Both the position numbers and the translations under genes were made by a program. Positions 48,488 through 60,146 of a stretch of DNA of 64,000 bases are shown here, piece by piece. How positions within the stretch are numbered: position 1 is the stretch's first letter; each line of letters starts with the position of its first letter. The notes beneath the pieces were generated by a model. That model was not told the DNA's origin. It was given only the letters and a program-made list of their open reading frames with translations, and did no database searches. Source of the DNA: Ceraceosorus guamensis (lineage: Eukaryota; Basidiomycota; Exobasidiomycetes; Ceraceosorales; Ceraceosoraceae); assembly GCF_003144195.1 (NCBI RefSeq), contig NW_020290006.1, positions 336,805 through 400,804 on the forward strand, written 5' to 3'.

Positions 48488-49314
48488 GGGTGCAAGGTTC
48501 ATCTCCCTGCCGCAGCAAAGAGTACCGTATGCTCACAGTCGAAATGTGATGGAGGATGATGGCAATGGTTCAAGGAGAGATCGAGGAACAGCGACCGACG
48601 CGGTGAGGCGAGGGAGGGCAAGATAAAGGCAATCAAGGCAATTAAGGCGAGCGCTCTTGATTTCTCATCATCCTCAGCAGCAGCAGCAGCAGCGGCAGAC
48701 AGCTTTTTGACCCGCGACGCGACGGGGCTTGGCCAAGTTTAAATTAGCCTCTGGGCACGCAGCGCAGCGCAGCATACATGCATATGCACCGCGCCGTATG
48801 ACTCAAGATGCATATACGCGCAGTCACGCATACGCATGCGAGTGAGTGGCTTTGATGAGGCACCGTCATATTATTCATGCATGCTGGTGCACCGATACGC
48901 CGATAGCCTTCTGGGAGCACGTACGGAGCACCGCAGCATTGCGTCTTCTGTGCGTATCATCAAACTCATCCTTCTTAATTGCTCGCTTTGCTCGCTCATC
49001 GCATCCATGCACAACAATCACGAATCACGGAACTCGATCTCTCCTCCTGCTGCTGCATCATATATATGCTCCGTGCTGCTGCCATCCATCAGCTGCTCCA
49101 CCTGCGCACATGCGTGCGTGCATGCGTGCATTTGTGGCTGGCTGCATTTCCCCTCTTCGTTCCTGCTGCCTATAGCTCTCCTCGCTTTGTCCCTGCATGC
49201 TGACCTCAGATGCCATACCCATACACACATCTCCGTGCAATTCCACGTCCAAGCATTCATCACTTCGCAATAATGGGCCATGCAGACTGCGAGTGCGAAT
49301 GCGAAGCCCCATCA

Positions 49315-49315
<1 letters not shown>

Positions 49316-49365
<50 letters not shown>

Positions 49366-49381
49366 CCCCCCCCCACCCCCC
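49316..49381 (+). repeat. poly-C tract: C47, T, C11, A, C6
   Basis: Very long C homopolymer with two interruptions. Confidence 0.95.
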
Positions 49382-50588
49382 TTTGCATCGTGCCAAGCCC
49401 TCACGCACACTTGCCTCGCTCATCTCTACCCTTCAAGCGGCGAGTTGGCATGATGAGCAGCTATATAGCTAGCTAGCTGCAAGGCGTGAGAATTTCGAGA
49501 TTTCCGATCGGCGCGGCGCGGGATGAAACAGGGCAATGAAAGAGGGGCAATCTAGAGTCTTTCTTTCGCGTTTGCGTGTTTTCCAAGTCTTGATCGAGTT
49601 TCCCGCCACGGCTGGACTGCCATGGGAGCCTGTTGTTTGCCCAGCATATATGGTCTGTGCGTGCGTCTCCTCTCTGTATCTCGCCCGCTTCGCTCGCTCG
49701 CACAAGTCACACTCTGACTCGCATGCAGACTCGTGACTGGGATGCTGGTGCTCGAGCCATTGTATGCGATGCTTGACTGCTCTCTGATGTCGCTCATTGT
49801 CCAGCGAGATTGGAAGATAGCAGCAGCAGCAGCAGCAGCAGCAGGGAACACTTTGCTCAGCAAAAATCTTGAATGACATTCAGGTTCTGCGCAATCGCCG
49901 CGCGACCGCTGCGTGTGGAGGCAGAGGCGCAGGCGCAGGCGACGAGTGCACACACGCACGCACACACGCGCATGGGAATCTCGGTCGGTCTCATTCAAGT
50001 TTCGCCGGCTCATCGCGCGCATCGCGCGCATTGCCCTGCGGCCGTCACGTCTTGGCGCCCGCTTAATTGGCGTCTCTCCTCTGCATGCAGCGATTCGCCC
50101 GCCCCACCCGCTTAATCTAACCCTTTGGGCTCGCCTCACATGGTTCGCGCACTCGATGAATGTCTCTCCGCCTTTGCGCGAAGCGAATAGCAAGGGGCAC
50201 AGCAGCGAGAAGAGAGGGGGGCAGAGAGAGAGAGAGCCGCGGGTAAGGCACTTGCTTGCGGGCTATATATCGAGTCACCGCATGTCGGCGCTTGCTTCGA
50301 AGCATCAGCACAGTGACACATCATAGCTTGCAATGAAGAGGCATCCACCCCAAAGCGTGAGTGCAGCTAGCTAGCTAGCTAGCTATAGCTGAAGCTAGAG
50401 ACGACATGCAAGCCATGGCAGTCAATCGTAGAAATCAAATTCATTCATCGCTTTCACGCACATTGTGATTTTATGCTCGAGGGGGGGGGGAGCCCTTCCT
50501 TCCCATTGCCAAGAAATGGCGCAAAAGGCGATTTTCGACTTGACTTTTGGGAGAAGGAAAGTCAAGTGTGAAAGCGGGCGCGGGGGGG

Positions 50589-50613
50589 NNNNNNNNNNNN
50601 NNNNNNNNNNNNN
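50589..50613. other. assembly gap (25 N) flanked by poly-G
   Basis: Seven G precede (50582-50588) and 25 G follow (50614-50638). The true length of the G tract is unknown. Confidence 0.97.
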
Positions 50614-50911
50614 GGGGGGGGGGGGGGGGGGGGGGGGGTGCACGTGTACGATACGATGCGGAGGTGGTACGTGAGGCGCGCGCGCGCCCAGCATCGAAGC
50701 AGCCAGCACCGAGCGCCCTCCATTCAAAGCCCGCACGCACGAGCCACAATCACAATCAACGCAAGGCGTGTCTATGGATCCTCGAAGCATATATCGGCAC
50801 AAGAACTGGCTGCTTGACAAGACGGCAAAGTACAGTAGCAGTAGCGCGTGAGTCAGCAACGGATGCCATATATCGAGGTATGTCCGAGGGAGGGTTCATT
50901 CCGCACACACA

Positions 50912-50914
<3 letters not shown>

Positions 50915-50955
<41 letters not shown>

Positions 50956-50985
50956 GAGAGAGGGAGAGAGGGAGAGAGGGAGAGC
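50915..50985 (+). repeat. (GA)n followed by GGGAGA-type purine repeat
   Basis: GA dinucleotides to about 50950, then GGGAGAGA-type units to about 50985. A pyrimidine-rich tract (51012-51060) with a C30 run follows at once. Confidence 0.92.
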
Positions 50986-51020
50986 AGCTCCGGCAAAATT
51001 CCCAAAAAGTGCTCCCTCTC

Positions 51021-51021
<1 letters not shown>

Positions 51022-51051
<30 letters not shown>
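51022..51051 (+). repeat. C30 homopolymer
   Basis: Thirty consecutive C between CT-rich flanks. Confidence 0.95.
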
Positions 51052-51053
<2 letters not shown>

Positions 51054-51546
51054 TCTCTCGTCTGCTCTGCCATTCATTGCGCACACGCGCGCGTAGATCC
51101 AAGTCCTGCTGCTGGCGCGTGCTTATGTCGAGCGCGTGCATGGGAAGAGTGCCGCTGTAACACATGCAAGCCCATATGCTGTGATAATAGCCGAACGCAT
51201 TCCACGAACGAACTCACCTTGCTTGGTCCGGACTCCGAGCGTCGATCGAGCTGCAGCCAGCCAGCCAGCAGCTAGCCAGCCCGCGCGATATACCGTAGAG
51301 CCATCGTATATGCTAGCATACGGTACGCCAGCAGCACTCGCGCTCGCTGCATGACCACTCATTCCGGGCTGGAAGCAGCGCAGCAGGCAGCAACCACAAT
51401 CACATCGCAATGAAGACGTTTGGCAATGGTTACATTTCGCAACGCAAGAAGCAAGTGACGTGTGATGATCCCGACCTCTTGAAAGGGAATCCAGGAGAGG
51501 GGGGGGGGGGGCGATAAGCCTCGACTCGAGCAAGTAACAAGTATTC

Positions 51547-54046
51547 TCAAGTCTCTTGCATGGTGCCTTCGGTAGGAATGACTCCATCGATGTACAACAG
51601 GTCCGCCATGGCCAGCTCTGGAAGGCCTCCATTTGCGAATTGCGTGAGCAGACCAGCGGCATGAGATGCCTTGTAGCAAGTCTTGCCACCGATCGCAAGC
51701 GCTTCCAGGATGGATTGCAGGCCCGACTTGGCCTCCTCCTCCAAAGCCAGCAGCGCTATTCGCTGCGCCTCTGTTCCCGCCGCCGCCGCCGTCGCCGCCG
51801 CTTCACCATTCGTCGTGCTGCTCGATGTCGTTATCGTCGTCGTGGCGCCAGCAAGGGATGTTCTTTGAGCTCGATTGATCTCGCACTGCAATATCCTGCC
51901 CGTCGTGGCCCACGCCAGATAGACTTGGGCGTGCAGCCTCCTCAAATCGTACTCGCACCTAATCAGATCCCTCACCACCCTCACCACGTTCGAGCAGGCT
52001 TTTCGCACCCTCTCATCGTCCGCAGAAGCTCGGTCCTCTCCATCCGCATCCACCGTCGGTTCTCGGCTCATTCGATGTTCGAACAAGTGGATGATGGCCA
52101 TCTGCAGATTAGCGTGCGCATAGATTCTCTCCGGCGTCACTTGCTCCGACGTCGCATCGAACGGCGCAAATGTAGACTCGAGCTCGTCGATGCGAGATTG
52201 CCACTTGCTGATGGAGGGCATGGCCGAAGGTTGGCGCAAGTAGACCTTTTGACGAGCATTAAACGTCAAGACGTGCTTGTTGAGCACGCAAGCCTTGATC
52301 AGCAGCTGGGGCGCGCGGGTATGTGGCGTAGAGAAAGGGGCAAAGCGCGTCCGTTTGAGTCGTCCCTTCTGATGCGCGATCTCATGCCTGTGCGGCGCAA
52401 AACACACTCACCGCAAAGTCATCCACATGACCCGTGGAGAATAGGTCCCTCGATCCGAGATTCTGAGTCAAGGGCTCCTTCTTGCCAGCCTCGGCAGCGG
52501 CGGCATCGGGTATGTGCGTAGAGACGGCCTTGTCATCCAAAGAGCCCTCGTAGCACCTCAAGGGTCCGCTAGTGCACTGATCGGTAATGTACGCCCACCA
52601 CAGCGTTTGTCGGCGTTCGTGCAGCGTAACGAGATCCTCTGCCGGTGCTAGAATCCCTCCATCCGCAGGATTCTCTGCCAATCTGCCAGACACCTTGTCC
52701 AAACCTGTCACGCACAGACTACGAGTGATGGCGCTGCTCATGAAAAAGGCCTGCAAGACGAGTGGGCAGGAAGGAAGGAGGGAGGCGGGGCGTCAGTGGG
52801 ACATGAACGAAGGAGGCGGGCGCTTTGCCCCACCGACCGAGACCCCCTTGGCGTTGCACGCACCTCGCTGAAGCGGATATCCGACCAGAGCTCGTAGCAC
52901 ACGATGATGGCCGCATTGATCCACTGCGTAGGGTTGACGCTGTTCTTGAACACGTTCTCCTCCACCTTGGCCACCGCCTGTCCCATATGGTACTGCTTGA
53001 AGCTTCTTCCCTTTTCCTCAATCTTTGGTCGTTCGCTCGGATGACGCAAAAACGGGATGCGGCGATCGCCCTCTGGCGGCTTCTCCCCCAGCCTGTCCGA
53101 ATTGTAGGGCGAGTAGATGCAAGCTGCGGCGCAAATGGCGTGGATCAGAGCGCTAGCTGGTCTCCAAGGCTTTTCAGCCGTCCATTCCCGCGCCCTATCG
53201 AATACTTGCTTGTTCACCAGCAGGCGCAGGGGATGATACTTGAAGAACAATTCGCAAAGGTGCGTGATCACGCTCCCATCTGGCAATTCGCGGTCCTGAT
53301 CCGGCCACAGTTGCTGCGCGGTCGAATCGTTCAACGTCGTCTTTTGAAGGACGATGGGCAGATCGTCTGTCGGTCCAGGACCGTCGATGGGCGATAGAGC
53401 TCGATGAAGGGCATCGCTACCTTGAACGGCTCGGTGCGTATCGATGGGTGGTCGCATTTCCGGATACCGCAGTCGCTGTCTTCGAGGCGGTCCGCTGCCT
53501 GCTACGGGGGAGAGCATAGCTTCGATGGGCACCGTATTTGTGCCCCATCTTCTACCCAACGCTCTGCCCCCTTCCTCCATCATCGGATCTGGCGTTGGCA
53601 ATCTGGAAACGTCGTGCGACTCCATCGACCTGCTTTCCGCCATCCTTCTGATCTCTTCTTGCAATCTGGCACTACGCGCCAAGGCATCTTTCAGCTGCCG
53701 CTGCAGCAACATCACATCCTCCGATTGGTGGTGCTGCTGCTGCTGATGCTGGTGGTGCTGCTTGGGCGCATCGCTCATCAGATTTCCGGCATCCGTCTCT
53801 GCTCTTCGACGTTTGGGACGCGTCAGCTTGAGGGAGCCAGAAGGAATGTCGGAATCGCCGTCGAGCGGAATGGATACGCTAGGTCCACCAACCTCGGTGG
53901 GGACCACATCGTCGTACTCGCAAGGTCTGTCTGGCACGGGGCAGGGATGATTGCCGCTAGCCGCGCTCGCAATCGACCTTCGACAAGTTCCACATTGAGG
54001 TCTAACGGCGTCGCACTTCATCTGTCGCAGTCGCATTCGAGATCGA

Positions 54047-54080
<34 letters not shown>

Positions 54081-55620
54081 GGCGGGATAGTGTGAGCGGA
54101 CCTCGGGCTTGCCGAAAAACACGTCGCACCCTCCATACCAAGCTGCTCCCCCTGGCCAACTCTCTCACCTTGCGCTTTCTGCAGCTAAGACACGCCTGAT
54201 TGCGCTTCAATGTCGTTCCTGACGGTCCGGACATGTCGTGGGCCAAAGCTGCGCTGGTCGCGCTGCTGCTGCTGCCACCACCAAATCCCGTCATGCTCGC
54301 CACCTCTTCCATCTTGGGTGTGCTAGCGTTGCCGCTACCTGGGCTCGAAGCTGACTGCTGAACAAAGTATGATGCGGTACGATGAGCAGATGGACTGGAA
54401 GTGGTGCGATGTCTCATCGCTTGCTTCTCGCCGTCCCCGGGACGTGGAGAGGAGGAGGACCATTGAGGAGAATATGCGCCCGAACTCGTCGCAGCTCCTG
54501 ATATGCGCGAGTCGGGACGGTGAAAAGCAAAGTGCGGATGGGCAGCAGCAGCGGCAGCGGCGGCTGCGGCAGCGACATCGGATGCGGAGGAAGGTGTGGC
54601 GCCAAGCGATGCAAAGGCTCCATGCGGGTGCGGGTGTGGATGCTGATGCGGTTGCGAGCGCGAATGTGAATTTGAATATCCCTGTTGTAGCTGCGCGTGA
54701 CTGTAGGTGGGATGAGCGTGCGGATGCGCATGGATCGGGGATGGCGGTGCTGGATTCATGGATGCTTTTCGACTACGAGCGTCAGATGCGGGAGCACCAA
54801 GCAGCGAGGAGGATCGCTTGAGCGCTGCACTCGAGGAGACCAGAGGCGGCGCGGCAGTCAATGGTAGCAACGGCGGCACCTGTCGAGACGGGTTAGACTG
54901 ATTGTGCGAGGATGGAGCGCGCTGCTGCTGGTTGGATGGGGCTGTTCGCGAGAGCAGAGCGGGACCAGTCAGCCCTGTGATGGTGTGCGAATGCAGACCA
55001 GGACGAGCAGCGGAATGTGAATGCCGCAGGACGAGGGCTGGTGAGGTCGGACGATTTGCTTGCGAACCAGCTCGAGCTGATCTTTCGTCCGTCGTCGCCG
55101 GCGAAGAGCTACTTCCTCTTCCCACCGTTGCAGCAGCCCTGACTTGCCACTCAGACTGCCTTGCCCTCGGGGCTGGCGCGTTGAAATGCAGCGGGGATCT
55201 CGCTTCGGATCGTCTGATGCGTCTGTCGCTACGGATGAGAGTATCGCGCCGCGTCGAGGAGTGCTCTGCTCTGCTTGTCAGCGCAGCCAATCGTCTTTGT
55301 CGTGAGGAGGGTGTAGTCGTCCCAGCAGACTTGCAAGCGCCCACATTCACATTCACACTGCTGCGCGATGTGGTGAGATTGGTTGGTGTGATGAGAAGGC
55401 TCGCGCTCGCAGCAGCAGCTGTCACCGTGGCCTTTGGTCCCACGAAGGAAGAGCAAGAGCCGCTTTGCGGAGAAATAGCGAAAGCCGAATTAGGAGCAGC
55501 AGCACGATGAGCTGCTGCTGCTGCTGCTGCAGCTGCAGCTTCTTCGCGTTGCCCATGCTGCTGCTGCTGCTGATCTTCCACCTTCCTCGGCTCTCGTGCC
55601 CTACAATTGAACGGCGGCAT
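51547..55620 (-). CDS. Zn2Cys6 fungal transcription factor
   Basis: DNA-binding regulator with a Gal4-type binuclear zinc cluster. Minus-strand exons: 55620-54169, 54021-52864, 52750-52412 and 52305-51547. The product is 1235 aa. The first 470 residues are disordered, rich in Ser, Pro, Ala, His and Gln, with a Gln5 run and a 10-Ala run. The cluster is NQACLSCRKRK then MKCDAVRPQCGTC, with the last Cys in NHPCPVP or DRPCEYDD; an intron falls exactly between Lys and Met. A Leu/Arg-rich coil follows (LLQRQLKDALARSARLQEEI). The middle-homology (fungal_trans-like) region has HLCELFFKYHPLRLLVNKQV, WRPASALIHAICAAACIYSP and WINAAIIVCYELWSDIRFSE, then DDFALLIKACVLNKHV. The last acceptor could also lie at about 52357, in the same frame. 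The family call is firm; target genes are unknown and no neighbouring pathway genes hint at them. Confidence 0.88.
54049..54079 (+). repeat. G31 homopolymer (C31 in the intron of the Zn2Cys6 gene)
   Basis: On the coding strand of the gene this is a C31 run, about 25 nt upstream of the first 3' splice site (AG at 54023-54022), where it can act as the polypyrimidine tract. Confidence 0.95.
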
Positions 55621-56476
55621 GATCAAGCAAAGCAGGAAGTAAGTGCCCCCGGGCAATTTCCCCTCAAATCCTTTCCCCGCTTTTCCCCAACCCCGCCGCT
55701 GATGCCGGAATCTCCTGCCCTTCGATCGCGATCACGAATCGTGAATGTGGGAAGTCACGAATGCAAGAAGGACCTCCGCCGAGGTGGCGCTAGCCTTTCG
55801 TCCTTCGTGTCTCTTCCTTAGCGCGTTCTGGACCCCGCTTCGCTTTTGATTCGTAGTAGTTTCACGACCGTGCTAATCTAGGCAGAAGAAGGCTTTGCAG
55901 GTGGGGGGCAGCGGGCCATGTAAGTGTACTTTTTTGCGCGAGGTCTTCCTTTGATCTGCAACTCCAGATTGCCGACGCTTACTCGTTTTCCTTAGCCTGC
56001 CCTACGACGGTCCGGTGTCTTGCGCACAAGTCTTTTCTTGATTCGTTTGAGTTGCTCGTGAAAACACGATGGCGAGTCGAGCGTTGCTGAATGGCCATTT
56101 GTGACGACATTCACGACGCGATGTGACGCTGCTCCCAATGTCCGGAATGCGGGTGCGGGTACATGAGCCTATCGTCGCTGTCTGGGAGAGGGACGAGCGC
56201 GAAAGAAGAGGGAAGGACGGGCGCTCAAAAGCTCTGTGTGTGGCTAAGCGAGATGGTAATCTTACCAGCAGATGGGCAAGGGTTGGCATTCGTTCGTCAT
56301 TGCTTTGGGCATTCCTCGACTAGGCGCTATATATTGTTCCGCAACTCGTTCGTCAGGCTGGATACGAAGTAAGCCATTTCGCCGGCACAAAGATTGGAGA
56401 TTGGCCCCATCCATGCCGTCACACACAACGCGATGGACGATGACGTCGGCGATGGCTTTCTCCCTTCTCCCCGGCA

Positions 56477-56543
<67 letters not shown>

Positions 56544-58372
56544 GAGCCGAGCCGAGCTGAAGCTGGCTAGCGACCGGCCTGCCCGCCGGCCTGCTTTGCC
56601 CGACTTCACCCCGAAAGCTCGAGACGTACGCATCAAGCTTTTCAATGAATAATGAATAAATGACATTAATTGCACTTCGATCCAGCGTTCTTCACATCGT
56701 TTGCCCTCCACGCAAGATCTACTTTGCCACCCCCCTCCCCCCTTGCAATGGCCGAGCGAAGCATGATCCAAGCTGCAAGGAGGAACAATCTCGTCCAGAT
56801 CTAGCTTCCATCAACTCGAGTTGGTGCACGGGCTGTAGAGGCGGGCAGGCAGGCAGGCGGGCGCACGGACGGACCGAGGGACGGGCAAGCCAGCTCTCTC
56901 CGTGCCTCTAACACGGCGGCTATCTCGAAGGTGGCAAAGCGGACGCGGGTAGAAGATATGGTCCGCTCAACGGACAACAAGTCCTCCGAACGATACGCTT
57001 CGCGTTCGCTCGTCCCTGACCAATAGACAAGCGAAGCAATGGGAGAGGTGTGAGAGTGGTGCTTGATTGCGCATATGCGAGCGAGATGCCGTCACTCGAG
57101 CATCTTGCATGATTGGCGGAGGGCGGCGCTGAGCGGGGGACGGCGGACCTTTTCTGACGCGCAGCCATCGCTATTCTTGGGATGCCATCTCGGGAGTGCG
57201 GTTGAGATTTACCCCGCGCCCCGGTCGAGAGCGAACGGTTCATTGGTCGATCACGATGCGATGCTCAAAAACCTCTGTGCAAAGGTGCCTGCCACGGTGC
57301 AAGGGCGCGCGCGTACCATTGGCGGCGGCGGCGGTGGCCTGGCGCTTGGCTTGTCTCAGCAGCGTCATCCCAAGTCCCGTCCCACAAGCACAGTTGTGAG
57401 CCTTGCCCATCGAGACAGCTGTCAGAGAAGCGCAACATCTTCGCACACTCTGGCGGGCGTGGCGGGCGGGCGCTTGATGTCTCTGTCGTTTGACAGTGCG
57501 AGTCGAGTAACCTTGCCAGCACAAGAGTCAGATTCAGTGCCCCTCCCCGCTCGATTGGAAAACTGCACAAAGCGGCGGAGAATGCCGCTCCATTTTCGGG
57601 ACGGCGGGGCGAGATTGGGAATCAAAATGTAGACACGAGAGTGACCGGGAAGCGTTCTCAGGCACTGAATAGATTGGCTGCTCGGCCATCTCTCGAACAA
57701 GTCGAACCTCAAAAACGACGATCATCCGTTCACGTGCCTGGCTGTTCGCCACGCATCTCGAATCCACGCTCAGCATAAGGCGGGCAATCTGGCAGACAGT
57801 CCATGAAAGACACCCGGGCGGAGCGTCGTCACTATTCGGTCAGATCGAGGCGCGAACTTCACTGACCTGGTGGAGTTTGCTGGAGGAGCGCGCATACACG
57901 TCTATCGGAGCAGACGACAGTGTCAAATCTTAAGCGATTGGAAGTCTGCCTTGCCTGCCTGCATCTCTACGCGTGGCCATCTCACCTTAGCCACATCTGG
58001 CCCTGGCGAAACGACAGAAACGGAAGATTGCCGAGCCCAACGCGCTTCGGGAGCGCAGTGTAATATGGAGCTTCGGCGGCATGATCGATGGGGCATCTTC
58101 TCCCTTCGAGGTGTGGCGCAGCCGCATTGCCTACAGTCTTTTGTGACAGGGTGACGTGGGCAAGCTGCGCAGTCGGGGAGGAGGAAGAGGAGGAGGCGGC
58201 CGACTACGCCGAGTGCCAAGGGGCACGGCCCACCACAGTGGCAGCACATCGTGCCAAATCTCAATCCAGTGCGCGTCATGATCCTGTGCAGAGATCGCCG
58301 TCGCATCAAACTCGGGTCTCCGAAGAATCTTTGGGCCCCACTCCGCTCATGATGAAACCGGATTGGGGCATC
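55621..58372. other. 2.75-kb intergenic region, no confident gene
   Basis: Upstream of the Zn2Cys6 gene and downstream of LST8. It has a (GA)31 microsatellite (56481-56542) and CGGGCAGGCAGG-type repeats near 56840-56880. An open frame from ATG 57075 to 57632 (plus, about 185 aa) has no recognisable domain and I do not call it a gene. Confidence 0.45.
56481..56542 (+). repeat. (GA)31 dinucleotide microsatellite
   Basis: Uninterrupted GA repeat, 62 bp. Confidence 0.96.
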
Positions 58373-60146
58373 TCATTGTTCCAGCTGTGAATCGTTGAGA
58401 GCGCAGCAGACGACCGCTTTGTTGTGCCCATTGTACTGCCGCACAGTCTCTCCGCTCGCCAATTCCCATAATCTGGCTACATGATCCGAAGAGGCTGCAT
58501 CGAAAATCGTTTCCTTTCTGTAAGCCAGCGTGAGCAGAGCATCAATCACGCCGTCAGAGGACTCACCAGTGACGAGATAGGCGCTATCTGCACTGAAAGC
58601 CGCGTCCCACACCCATCTTTGATGCCCCACGAGCGTCTTTTCCAGCGCGAATTCGTACCTCGAAGTGCTCCATATCTTGACAGTGGTATCTGCTGAGCAG
58701 GTTGCCAAGTACCTGTCATGCGCGATGCGTGAGCGGGAGAGCAAGCGAGTGGTCATGTCAACGTCGAGGCACTCACCTCACGTCTGGGCTCAGTAAACAC
58801 CTGGTCAAGTACTTGTCGTGCGCTCTGAACTTGGTGACTGGCTGCAGATCTGTAAAGTCTCCCCCTGGCGTGTTGGGCGTGTTGCCATTGCTGCCATCGT
58901 CCCCTCCCAGCTGCGCCGCGCTGCTCGGATCTGCGGTGTTTGCAGATGTTCCGGACTGTATGCGCCAGACATAGACGTTTCCCTGCGTCGTGAGGCATAC
59001 CAAAGCTCTTCAGATGTATGAAAAGCATCATCGTGGCCCGACGTCCGTACCTACTTTGTTGTTGCCTGCTACGAGACAAGAGCCATCAGATGCTATAGTG
59101 ACCGACCGAATGGGGACCTCTTCTTCCGGCACCTGCTCAGCCCAATTTTCGCAATCTTCAGTACAAAGCCAACGTCGTCCACTTGCGCATCAAGGGGCTA
59201 CCTCACCAATTCGTGACTGCAGCCATTCTCGCCCAGATCCCACACTTTGACGCTGCCTGCCTGATCGCAGCTGACAAGCTCCCCTTGATTCGGATGGATG
59301 ACCACATCGTTCACCGGGGCATGATGATCGTACACTCGTTGTGGTCGAGAAGTCCTACGGGCGCAACGAGTGTCAGTAAGATCAGGGGAGATGGTGCGCA
59401 CACCACGCGCATCTGACGGCCTCACCTCGTATCCCAAATCTTCAACGTGCCATCCTCTGAGCCCGTCACTAGCCACTTTGCATCGCAGTGCCATGCCAAA
59501 GAGGTCACATTTCCCGCATGGCCGTCAAAGGTCGCGACCTGACAACGCAGCAGCGGAGCACGTCAGCAATGGCCGACCTTTCAGTGACTCGACGTGACCT
59601 CCCAGGCTGGGCAGCGGCCCCACACCACACCCGCGCAAACTGACGCTTTGCGCTCTTCGCATTCCTCCTCGCGCGTGCGACGCTCACCGGATTGCTTCCC
59701 GCATTCAAGCCAGCATTGCCGCTACCACCCGTAGCAGCCGCGCCAGCTCCTCCGCCCGCTCCAGCGCTGCTACCGCCAGGCGCACCGATCGCACAGTCGT
59801 AGAGCCTGACGTGCTGATTTGCCGCAACAGCCAAGAACCTCTTGTCGGGGGATATGGCCAGCTTGTTGATCTGAGAATCTGGATGCTGAACGATTTTGGA
59901 GCACATTCCGCTCCACGCTTCCCAAAAACGAATCGTGTGGTCGTAGCCTGCGGTACAGAGGACGACGGAGAGGGCGTCTTGAGTCGCTGCTGCTGCTGCT
60001 GCTGCCGCGGCCGCTGCTTGCGCTTCGACTGCTGCGGAAGAGGATGATGATGGACCGCCAAGCTGAGAAGGAGACATGCGTGCGCCAGAGACGGGAACGT
60101 GGGATGGTGCTCTTGTTGCACCCGCGGGCGCTCTGGAAGTCGCCAT
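58373..60146 (-). CDS. LST8: Lst8, WD40 subunit of TOR complexes
   Basis: Seven-bladed propeller that binds the TOR kinase domain in TORC1 and TORC2. Seven minus-strand exons: 60146-59688, 59538-59426, 59354-59207, 59132-59055, 58982-58777, 58712-58567 and 58494-58373. Donors include GTGAGC, GTGAGG (twice), GTAGGT and GTGAGT (twice). The product is 423 aa. Nearly every family signature is present: [122 protein letters not shown] and [11 protein letters not shown]. It is about 100 aa longer than usual (303-326 aa), because of an Ala-rich N-terminal extension of about 60 residues, a Gly/Ala-rich insert between the first two blades, and a Gly/Asn-rich insert after VYVWRIQSG. The start is the first ATG in frame. 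Confidence 0.96.

Larger units (their letters stand above)
47718..51546. other. 3.8-kb gene-poor, microsatellite-rich intergenic region
   Basis: No gene with recognisable features on either strand. Contents in order: GCTGC repeats near 48270-48292; a (GT)22 run; AGC repeats near 48678 and 49818-49842; a 47-C run; AGCTAGCT palindromic runs near 49465-49480 and 50368-50388; a G10 run (50481-50490); a 25-N gap inside poly-G; a (GA)n tract; a C30 run; and a G13 run at 51499-51511. Open frames here are made by the repeats. It may hold the promoter of the gene ending at 46231 and the 3' flank of the Zn2Cys6 gene. Confidence 0.55.

Noticed and set aside
49197-49476. Poly-Pro open frames
   Set aside because: They are produced by translating the C47 homopolymer.
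57075-57632. 185-aa open frame on the plus strand
   Set aside because: It starts well but has no recognisable motif, mixed low-complexity composition and no supporting splice or family evidence; long open frames are common by chance in GC-rich DNA.
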